This document shows positions 1 through 5,082 of a stretch of 5,535 bases of DNA, piece after piece. Position numbers and translations under genes: made by a program. The DNA lies in assembly GCA_003648085.1 (NCBI GenBank), contig QMOC01000210.1, positions 1 through 5,535 on the forward strand, given 5' to 3'. Within the stretch, counting starts at the first letter, position 1; each line of letters starts with the position of its first letter. The notes under the pieces are model-generated. The model was given only the letters and a program-made list of their open reading frames with translations, was not told the origin of the DNA and did not search any database. The stretch comes from Chloroflexota bacterium. Its GTDB lineage: Bacteria; Chloroflexota; Anaerolineae; B4-G1.

Positions 1-496
1 CTTCCGGCCCGTCCACGATCGCTATCTCGTGTACTGGTCGTTCCCAGTGAGCGTGGCCCTGTCGAACCAGGCGCAGTTGGTAATCGGGATACCAGCCTCC
101 CCCCAGGGTGAGGCGACCGAAGATGTAGTTATGGCGGGGCACCCACCAGGCTACCTCCTCGCGGTCTCCCGCTGTCACTGCCTGCACCTCCGCCGCCAAC
201 TCCGGTGTGGCCCGCTCGTCGGCATCTACGAAGAAAACCCAGTCCGCCTCTACTCGCTCCAGGGCGGCGTTGCGCTGCTGAGCGTAGTTCTCGAAGGGAT
301 GCTGGATCACCTCCGCACCGATCTGCCGGGCCAGTTCCACCGTTCTATCGGTGCTGAAACAGTCGAAAACCACGCGCCGGTCTGCCCAGGCCAGGCTCGC
401 CAGGCAGTCCTCGATGTTGTGTTCCTCGTTCAGGGTGAGGATGACGGCGGCAAGAGTTGGCCGATTTGCCGATCTGCCGATTCGCTGATTGGTCAT
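1..496 (-). CDS. Family 2 glycosyltransferase, 3' end beyond the window
   Basis: The frame opens at ATG 496 and stays open to the left edge, giving 165 residues of a longer protein. It looks like the GT-A family 2 enzymes of the WaaE/KdtX-like type, which transfer a sugar from a nucleotide donor to a cell-surface glycan or lipid-linked acceptor on the cytoplasmic side. The visible motifs are AAVILTLNEE near residues 16-25, FDCFSTDRTVE near 44-54, a DAD metal-binding motif at 91-93 in FFVDADE, GGWYPDYQLRL near 133-143 and WERPVHE near 151-157. The ATG overlaps the stop of the upstream glycosyltransferase as ATGA. There is no good Shine-Dalgarno site, so translational coupling is likely. Residues 3-11 (NQRIGRSAN) are encoded by an 8-bp repeat and lie before the conserved fold. 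Donor and acceptor cannot be read from the sequence. Confidence 0.9.
   Translation of the reverse strand, partial: MTNQRIGRSANRPTLAAVILTLNEEHNIEDCLASLAWADRRVVFDCFSTDRTVELARQIGAEVIQHPFENYAQQRNAALERVEADWVFFVDADERATPELAAEVQAVTAGDREEVAWWVPRHNYIFGRLTLGGGWYPDYQLRLVRQGHAHWERPVHEIAIVDGPE
461..492 (-). repeat. Short copy of the 8-bp repeat at the N-terminus of the second glycosyltransferase
   Basis: On the plus strand the units run GATTTGCC, GATCTGCC, GATTCGCT, then a partial GATT, at 463-490. These are the same octamer variants as in the long array at 1171-1290. The repeat lies just inside the start codon of the downstream glycosyltransferase and encodes NQRIGRSAN, read in the same register as the array in the upstream gene. 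Confidence 0.8.
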
Positions 497-1554
497 AGAG
501 TCAACACGGTCTGACAGGCTTCCAGGCGGGCGGCCAGTTCGTCGGCGTTGATCCTGCCCCGGCGATAGGCCGCGTGGGCCTGGCGCATCTGCCAGCGCAT
601 CCCCATCCGCACTAGTGCGTGGGCCAGGCGACGCTTCCACGGTGGGTAATGTTTGTCGTAGAGGCGCAGGCGGCTGCGCCACAGCGCGACGAAGGAGGCG
701 ACGCGCACCTGCCCGCTGCTCCTCCCGGCGTGATGCACCACCTGGGCGGTCGGCACGCAGTAGGCCCGCCAGCCGGCCTTGCGCATGCGCCAGCACCAGT
801 CAATCTCCTCACAGTACATCCAGAAGCCCTCGTCCAACAGTCCCACGTCCACGATGGCCTCCATCCGCACCATCATCGCCGCGCCCAGGGGATGGTCTAT
901 CGGAAAGGGGGCCTCTCCTTCGTAGAGGCGGCTAGGATAGCGACCATTGAGCGGGGTGTCGTAAAGCCGGGGAGGCAGAGGGAGGAACTCGAACAGCAAT
1001 TGTACCAGGCCGGGGAAGCGGAAGGCGCTCTGCTGGAGGGAGCCGTCGGCGTAGAGGAGTTTCGCCCCGGCGACGGCGGCCTGCGGCGTGCGCTCCATAA
1101 AATCCAGCAGTGCCGCCGTCGCCCCTGGCTGTACCTCCGTATCGGGATTCAACAGCCAGACGTACTTTGGGATTCGCCCGTTCGCTGATTCGCTGATTCG
1201 CTGATTCGCTGATTCGCTGATTCGCTGATTCGCTGATTTGCCGATTCGCTGATTCGCTGATTTGCCGATTTGCCGATTCGCCGATTCGCCGATTTCACGC
1301 AGCGCAAGGTTATTGCCTCCGGCGAAACCCAGGTTCTCCCGGCTGGCGATGAGGTGAACAGTGGGGAATGCCTCCGCTACCATCTCCGGCGTGCCGTCGG
1401 TGGAAGCATTGTCCACCACCCAGACCTCGGCCTTCAGCCCCGACCGGTTCAAGTCGGCGAAGAGGGAGCGCAGGCAGGCGGCCAGCAGGTCGCGCACGTT
1501 CCAACTGACAATGATGACAGCCAAGTTGAGACTGGTATCGCTCACAACGCTCAA
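493..1554 (-). CDS. Family 2 glycosyltransferase (rhamnosyltransferase-like) with an octapeptide repeat insert
   Basis: This is a 353-residue GT-A enzyme of the COG1216/WbbL-like kind, probably cytoplasmic or membrane-associated and building a surface polysaccharide. The motifs in order are LAVIIVSWN at residues 11-19, VVDNASTDGT at 46-55, ENLGFAGGNN at 73-82, LLNPDTEV at 134-141 with the DxD-like NPD, DEGFWMYCEEIDWCWRMRKA at 241-260, and VVHHAGRSSGQ at 272-282. Residues about 88-128 are an insert of SANQRI-type octapeptides encoded by an 8-bp microsatellite. It lies between the GGNN helix and the strand leading to NPD, where relatives normally have only a few residues. The start is uncertain: TTG at 1554 is the first candidate, GTG at 1545 is an alternative, neither has a strong ribosome site, and no ATG lies nearby. 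The stop overlaps the next glycosyltransferase by 4 bp. Fold assignment is firm; the sugar transferred is unknown. Confidence 0.92.
   Translation of the reverse strand: MSVVSDTSLNLAVIIVSWNVRDLLAACLRSLFADLNRSGLKAEVWVVDNASTDGTPEMVAEAFPTVHLIASRENLGFAGGNNLALREIGESANRQIGKSANQRIGKSANQRISESANQRISESANGRIPKYVWLLNPDTEVQPGATAALLDFMERTPQAAVAGAKLLYADGSLQQSAFRFPGLVQLLFEFLPLPPRLYDTPLNGRYPSRLYEGEAPFPIDHPLGAAMMVRMEAIVDVGLLDEGFWMYCEEIDWCWRMRKAGWRAYCVPTAQVVHHAGRSSGQVRVASFVALWRSRLRLYDKHYPPWKRRLAHALVRMGMRWQMRQAHAAYRRGRINADELAARLEACQTVLTL
1171..1290 (-). repeat. 8-bp tandem repeat array (consensus GATTYGCY on the plus strand)
   Basis: Fifteen consecutive 8-bp units fill 120 bp. The thirteen at 1187-1290 all fit GATTYGCY, the two at 1171-1186 are imperfect, and six identical GATTCGCT units stand at 1187-1234. 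Three units make 24 bp, so the coding strand reads an eight-residue cycle (SESANQRI, SANQRIGK and variants) that passes through all three frames without a stop. The opposite strand meets TGA within each cycle. The array lies wholly inside the first glycosyltransferase. Confidence 0.97.
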
Positions 1555-1596
1555 GCAGTGATGTGATGCGGCTCTCTCGCCGGATTCGCGCCCTCG

Positions 1597-1764
1597 CTAG
1601 GTGAGTGACTACTCAGACGACCTCAGATGAGCCATTGAAGCACATCCTTTGGGACGCAGACGAACGCCGACAAACGCTGATGTCTGAATTTGATCTGCGA
1701 GAGTCCGCGTTAATCGGCGTCCGATCTCGAATCTGGCGGGGCGGCTGAGTAGTCACTTAGGTGA
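1597..1764. mobile_element. MITE-like palindromic element with terminal inverted repeats and flanking direct repeats
   Basis: AGTGACTACTCAG at 1604-1616 is a perfect inverted match to CTGAGTAGTCACT at 1745-1757. The 7-bp sequence TAGGTGA flanks both ends (1598-1604 and 1758-1764) and extends to CTAGGTGA/TTAGGTGA with one mismatch, as a target duplication would. Nested inside is an imperfect 30-bp inverted repeat. No transposase is encoded in the roughly 152 bp between the direct repeats, so it would have to be a non-autonomous element. One end abuts the phnE stop codon. The repeats are seen directly; mobility is inferred. Confidence 0.6.
1652..1722. repeat. Inner imperfect inverted repeat built from 10-bp units
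   Basis: The arms at 1652-1681 and 1693-1722 match at 22 of 30 positions when one is inverted, around an 11-nt loop. Each arm is itself three 10-bp units: GGACGCAGAC, GAACGCCGAC, AAACGCTGAT on the left, and on the inverted right arm GGACGCCGAT, TAACGCGGAC, TCTCGCAGAT. This resembles the ATCTGCG-type dispersed repeats seen in several bacterial phyla. It could fold in RNA and act as a weak bidirectional terminator, but no T-run follows either arm. Confidence 0.75.
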
Positions 1765-3142
1765 TTTTCTCCCGCGCCTTGGCGCTGGCATAGTCCATGA
1801 TGGCTACCACAATGGCGATAGCCCACACCGCCGCGCCTGCTTCCTCATACATCAACAAACGAATCCACTGCTGCAACAGGTAACCGATGCCGCCACCACC
1901 CACGAAACCAATGATGGTACTCATACGCACGTTGATGTCCCAGCGGTAGATGGTGAAAGCCAGATAGGGTGGTACGATCTGCGGGATGACGGCGTAGACG
2001 ATAGTCTGCAAACGATTAGCGCCGGTGGCGGTGATGGCTTCGATGGGGCCAGGATCAATAGATTCGACCGCCTCGGAGTAAAGTTTGCCCAGCGCGGCGA
2101 TGGAATGCACGGCCAGCGCCAGCACGCCGGCGAAGGGCCCCAATCCTACCCAGACCACGAAGATAATAGCCATAATCAAGGGCTCGATAGAGCGCAGCGT
2201 ATTGAGGATGGTGCGCACAACGTAATAAACCGCCATGCTGATGGGGTTGCCGCCCATCAGATTGCGAGCCGCGAGGAAGCTTATCGGGATGGCGATGATG
2301 ATGGCTATGGTGGTGGCCATCAGGGCCAGGAAAACAGTCTCCACCATCTTCTCCACCACCAGGAAAAAGGTCTCGCTGAGGTGCAGAGGGCCTGTTTCGC
2401 GCCGCATTCGTGCCTGGACGCGATATAACTGAGGTCCCTTGTCCTTGGCCTCGGCGAACGGCTCCTGCACGATGACGGTGGTGGGCGGGATCCTCCCCTC
2501 TTCGTCGGTTTCGAACGTCAGGTAATCGCCCTTATATCGCACTCGAAACTCCATCTCACCGGCGAGATTCGACCACCATATATAACCTCGCGAGTTGGGC
2601 CAGAAGTTGCCGCCTTCGATGGTGAACGTATCACCCGGATCACCGCAGGTCTTATCCACGAGGACGAGGTAGGGCTCGCTCTCAAGGGGGCTCCCCTTTG
2701 CAGGTGGGGAATCAGAACAGGGCGATTCAAACTGAACCTCGCCTACCAGTTCTTCGATGTCACGCTCGAAAACAGCGGGCTGAAAAAGGTCGGAGACCAG
2801 GGGCTTGACGTCCGCTACGTCGGTCAGGAGGCGCCGAAGATTGATCTCGGTGACCCCCCAGCCGATGACGTACAGGACGAGGGCTATGGCAAGAAAGGGC
2901 AAGATAGACGAAAGTCGTCTTCCCTGTGCCAGATTGCAGGCGTCCCACACGTTCCATAGCCAGGCTACCGCGATGCCGGTGTAGAGCAGACTGTTCCCTC
3001 GCCAGCGCACCAGGATCGCGGTGACGGCTATGGCGATGAAGAACGCCGCCCCGCGCGAGGGAGACCCGGCGTACACCTGCCCCAGGCCGGGGACAATCAG
3101 AGATAGGACTGAACTGAGAACAGGCGACTTTTTGCGCTGCAT
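1757..3142 (-). CDS. phnE: Phosphonate-type ABC transporter permease PhnE with N-terminal cap and inserted Ig-like domain
   Basis: This is the inner-membrane channel subunit of the importer, 461 residues against roughly 260-290 for typical PhnE. Residues 1-75 form a multi-helix cap containing LIVPGLGQVYAGSPSRG (15-31) and VAWLWNVWDA (59-68), resembling small TM2/DUF5683-like membrane domains. A further helix spans about 79-97. Residues 101-125 resemble the usual PhnE linker. Residues about 155-262 look like an extracytoplasmic Ig or IPT/TIG-like beta domain, with GDPGDTFTIEGGNFWPNS at 167-184 and ETDEEGRIP at 211-219. The permease core follows from about 264, starting VETVFLALMATTIAIIIA and including FLAARN and the EAA-type ATPase-contact loop EAITATGANRLQTIVYAVIP at 368-387. 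The ATG start has AAGGGGGAG placed 5 nt upstream. It lies 15 bp after phnC and ends at the edge of a palindromic element. Confidence 0.92.
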   Translation of the reverse strand: MQRKKSPVLSSVLSLIVPGLGQVYAGSPSRGAAFFIAIAVTAILVRWRGNSLLYTGIAVAWLWNVWDACNLAQGRRLSSILPFLAIALVLYVIGWGVTEINLRRLLTDVADVKPLVSDLFQPAVFERDIEELVGEVQFESPCSDSPPAKGSPLESEPYLVLVDKTCGDPGDTFTIEGGNFWPNSRGYIWWSNLAGEMEFRVRYKGDYLTFETDEEGRIPPTTVIVQEPFAEAKDKGPQLYRVQARMRRETGPLHLSETFFLVVEKMVETVFLALMATTIAIIIAIPISFLAARNLMGGNPISMAVYYVVRTILNTLRSIEPLIMAIIFVVWVGLGPFAGVLALAVHSIAALGKLYSEAVESIDPGPIEAITATGANRLQTIVYAVIPQIVPPYLAFTIYRWDINVRMSTIIGFVGGGGIGYLLQQWIRLLMYEEAGAAVWAIAIVVAIMDYASAKAREKIT

Positions 3143-3147
3143 GTTGT

Positions 3148-3156
3148 CTCCCCCTT
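3148..3156 (-). promoter_or_regulatory. Ribosome binding site of phnE
   Basis: Read on the minus strand, AAGGGGGAG lies 5 nt before the phnE ATG, inside the 15-bp gap that follows the phnC stop. It supports the chosen start and therefore the reality of the unusual N-terminal extension. Confidence 0.75.
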
Positions 3157-3157
3157 C

Positions 3158-3916
3158 TCACGCGACTGTGATGCGCTCGGCTTCCTCGCCGTAGATTTCT
3201 TTGAAGCGCCGGTCGGTAATCTCGTCGGGAAGCCCCTGGAACACCACCCGCCCGTCTTTCAATCCCACCACGTGCGAGGCATAACGGCGCACCAGATCCA
3301 GGAAGTGTAGGCTACAGATGACCGTTATCCCATCTTCCCGGTTGAGTTGTTCCAGGTATCTCAGGATGGAGTGAGCCAGCACCGGGTCCAGGCTGGCCAC
3401 CGGTTCGTCGGCGAGCATCAAGCGCGGTTCCTGCATCAGAGCACGAGCGATGCCCACTCGTTGCCGTTGCCCGCCGCTTAACTCATCGGCCCGCTTGTGG
3501 GCCAGATCGGCAATGCCCACTCGTTCCAGGTTGCGTAAAGCCCTATCCACTTCCTCTCTAGGAAAATAGTGGAGAAGGCTCAGCCAGGGATTGACGTAGC
3601 CCAGCCGGCCAGAGAGGACGTTGATCAGGACGGAGGTTCGCTCCACCAGGTTAAACTCCTGGAAGATCATACCGATGTGACGGCGAATCTGCCGCAATTC
3701 CTCTCCTGATGAGGCGGTAATATCCGTCCCATCCCAGATGATCCGGCCCTTTGTGGGCTCGATGAGGCGGTTAATGCACCTGAGCAGGGTGGATTTGCCC
3801 GCCCCGCTGAGGCCCAGGATCACCAGGAACTCGCCATCTGGCACCTCGAAACTCACATCGTCCAGGGCAACGGTGCCGTCCCCGTAAATCTTGGTCAGAT
3901 GCTCGATTTGCAGCAA
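3158..3916 (-). CDS. phnC: Phosphonate-type ABC transporter ATPase PhnC
   Basis: This is the cytoplasmic ATPase that powers import through PhnE, at 252 residues, the normal length. It shows Walker [10 protein letters not shown] at 35-43, the Q-loop IFQEFNLV with Q86, the signature LSGGQ at 146-150, Walker B LMLADEP at 166-172, the D-loop SLD at 175-177 and the H-loop residue H204 in CSLHFLD. The stretch [19 protein letters not shown] at 88-106 is characteristic of PhnC rather than of general importer ATPases. The likely start is TTG at 3916, preceded by a very good Shine-Dalgarno stretch; CTG at 3913 is possible but unlikely. It follows phnD after a gap carrying a hairpin and precedes phnE by 15 bp. 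The assignment to the phosphonate/phosphite/phosphate transporter family is firm; the exact substrate is not. Confidence 0.96.
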   Translation of the reverse strand: MLQIEHLTKIYGDGTVALDDVSFEVPDGEFLVILGLSGAGKSTLLRCINRLIEPTKGRIIWDGTDITASSGEELRQIRRHIGMIFQEFNLVERTSVLINVLSGRLGYVNPWLSLLHYFPREEVDRALRNLERVGIADLAHKRADELSGGQRQRVGIARALMQEPRLMLADEPVASLDPVLAHSILRYLEQLNREDGITVICSLHFLDLVRRYASHVVGLKDGRVVFQGLPDEITDRRFKEIYGEEAERITVA

Positions 3917-3919
3917 GGG

Positions 3920-3930
3920 CCTCCTCCCTC
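3920..3930 (-). promoter_or_regulatory. Ribosome binding site of phnC, next to a TTG start
   Basis: Read on the minus strand, GAGGGAGGAGG ends 3 nt before the TTG at 3916. The GGAGG core is somewhat close, but the overlapping GAGGGAGG gives better spacing. There is no nearby in-frame ATG, so this site supports the non-ATG start. Confidence 0.7.
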
Positions 3931-3933
3931 TAG

Positions 3934-3973
3934 GGGTAGAGAAGGGGGGGAAAGCGAATCCCCTTCTCTACCC
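3934..3973 (-). promoter_or_regulatory. Intercistronic hairpin between phnD and phnC
   Basis: A perfect 14-bp inverted repeat (GGGTAGAGAAGGGG at 3934-3947 and its complement at 3960-3973) encloses a 12-nt loop. It lies 29 nt after the phnD stop and just upstream of the phnC ribosome site. On the minus strand the sequence after the stem is purine-rich, not a T-run, so it is a poor intrinsic terminator. A role in protecting or processing the upstream phnD message, giving more binding protein than ATPase, is plausible by analogy with other importer operons. Partial termination is the alternative. Confidence 0.85.
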
Positions 3974-4002
3974 TGATCTGCGCTACACGTAGCGTTCCCG
4001 AT

Positions 4003-4908
4003 CTACTTGGCCAGTTCCTCGACGTCAACACCGGAGGCATCGAGGACTGCTCGGAAGGGATCGTAGAAAGAGTCATCCTTCTCGATGACCCCGGCCCACC
4101 CGTAGGCCTTCCCCATAGCCTCTACCCCCTCGTCGGTCTCCATGATCTCCAGGAAAGCCTTGACGATTTTTTCCCTCATCTCAGGCGGGAAGTCCTTGAT
4201 GAACTGGAGCCCGTCGTTGGGGATCTCCGGCGATTCGGCGATGACTATCGTCTTCTCCTTCACGTCCGGATAATTATCCTCGATCTTGTCCCGGGCATCA
4301 ATGTAGGTCGCGCCAGCGTCACAATCCCCTTGGTAGACCGCCAGGGCAACGCCATCGTGGGAGCCGACCTCTATCTGCTGGGCCAGGTCGGTGTCTGGAT
4401 CCAGTCCCGCCGCCTTAAGCATCACCCGGGGGATGATATATCCGGAGGTGGAAGCCGCGTCCACCCAGCACATGGTCTTGCCCTTCAGATCCTCCAGAGT
4501 GGTGATGCCCGTGTCCGCTCCGGCAATGATCTGGCCTCTATAATAAGGGCTTCCGTAGCGGACGGAGACCAGGGCGCAGTCCACGCCGCACTTCTCGTGG
4601 GCTAGGATGTAGGCGAAGGTGGCCAGGGTGCCCATATGCGCTTTACCGGTGCACATAGCCTCGATGACCGCAGAGTAACTGGTCGCCACGTTGCCCTTGA
4701 TGACATACCCCGTCTTCTCCGACAGGAGAGAGGCTATCATATCTGCGCTGGCAATGATGTCCGGCGTGTCACCAGATGGCACGAAGGAGAGGATGATTGG
4801 ATTTTCCTCTGTGCCCAGTTCCGGCTTCTTCGGAGCGCAGGAAGCCAGCAGGCTCGCCGTTAACAGACCCACGACCAGTCCCAGCACCAGCATACGCTTT
4901 GCGTTCAT
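4003..4908 (-). CDS. phnD: Phosphonate-type ABC transporter substrate-binding lipoprotein PhnD
   Basis: This is a 301-residue binding protein that would deliver substrate to PhnE from outside the membrane. A positively charged start and hydrophobic stretch lead to the lipobox LLASC with C24, so it should be a lipid-anchored protein. The phosphonate-binding fold shows ATSYSAVIEAMCTGKAHMGT at 75-94, ITTLEDLKGK at 135-144, WVDAASTSGYIIPRVMLKAA at 148-167 (the STSG at 153-156 is the usual oxyanion-binding segment) and GSHDGVALAVYQGDCDAGAT at 182-201. The frame is open further to ATG 5028, but ATG 4908 is chosen because AGGAGG stands 7 nt before it and it places the signal peptide at the N-terminus. 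Several cysteines beyond the lipobox are present, including a CGVDC pair at 107-111. phosphonate, phosphite and phosphate are all possible ligands. Confidence 0.95.
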   Translation of the reverse strand: MNAKRMLVLGLVVGLLTASLLASCAPKKPELGTEENPIILSFVPSGDTPDIIASADMIASLLSEKTGYVIKGNVATSYSAVIEAMCTGKAHMGTLATFAYILAHEKCGVDCALVSVRYGSPYYRGQIIAGADTGITTLEDLKGKTMCWVDAASTSGYIIPRVMLKAAGLDPDTDLAQQIEVGSHDGVALAVYQGDCDAGATYIDARDKIEDNYPDVKEKTIVIAESPEIPNDGLQFIKDFPPEMREKIVKAFLEIMETDEGVEAMGKAYGWAGVIEKDDSFYDPFRAVLDASGVDVEELAK

Positions 4909-4988
4909 TTTATTTCCTCCTGTTTCGAGACTTGAAATGCCAAATTGCCTAACCGTACTCCCATCTTTAGTGATATATCCGCAATCAT
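4905..4988 (-). other. Possible 27-residue leader ORF overlapping the phnD start
   Basis: ATG at 4988 opens a 27-codon frame starting MIADISLKMGVRL and ending in TGA, which overlaps the phnD ATG as ATGA. AAAGGGGGTGATGAT around the start closely matches the anti-Shine-Dalgarno complement, although the G-run is only 2 nt from the ATG, which is short. The strong phnD ribosome site lies within this small frame. The peptide has no recognisable family and the frame may be chance. Confidence 0.25.
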
Positions 4989-5082
4989 CACCCCCTTTCA
5001 CTGTGTGCCCTAACCCGAGGGCTAGCATATCTCAATTTCCTCCAAATGACTCAGACCGTATGCCGTTGTCCCCGCAAACACC
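4909..5082 (-). promoter_or_regulatory. 174-bp leader region upstream of phnD
   Basis: The gap after the beta-sandwich gene should hold the phnD promoter if phnD is the first gene of its operon. I see no convincing -35/-10 pair; the best -10-like strings are TATATC near 4972-4977 and TATGCT near 5024-5029, each with a poor -35. Two GGAGGAAAT stretches occur on the minus strand, one before ATG 5028 (10-nt spacing, frame continuous with phnD) and one before the preferred ATG 4908. A near-repeat, CGGGTTAGGGCA and CGGTTAGGCA, occurs about 60 bp apart. A small 5-bp hairpin at 5007-5022 has no T-run. No Pho-box-like repeat was found. Confidence 0.4.
4916..4921 (-). promoter_or_regulatory. Ribosome binding site that fixes the phnD start
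   Basis: Read on the minus strand, AGGAGG is followed by a 7-nt A/T spacer (AAATAAA) and then ATG at 4908. This is the strongest translation start in the window and decides between the 301- and 341-residue forms of PhnD. Confidence 0.85.

Noticed and set aside
29..514. Plus-strand 161-residue open frame
   Set aside because: It is the antisense shadow of the partial glycosyltransferase, which has clear GT2 motifs; the plus-strand translation resembles nothing.
1171..1290. CRISPR array
   Set aside because: The units are 8 bp with no spacers and the region is translated within a glycosyltransferase; it is a microsatellite.
3454..3527. Direct repeat ATGCCCACTCGTT occurring twice inside phnC
   Set aside because: Both copies encode RVGIA in unrelated parts of the ATPase (after the signature and in ERVGIAD); this looks like coincidence of codon use.
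3934..3973. Strong intrinsic terminator ending phnD transcription
   Set aside because: The stem is strong, but the minus-strand sequence after it is CTAGAGGG rather than a T-run, and phnC follows with its own ribosome site.
5007..5022. Terminator for the beta-sandwich gene
   Set aside because: The stem is only 5 bp (GCCCT/AGGGC) and is not followed by a T-run.
4909..5028. 40-residue N-terminal extension of PhnD
   Set aside because: It would bury the lipoprotein signal peptide at residue 41, and the better ribosome site is at 4916-4921. It is kept only as a possible leader oddity.
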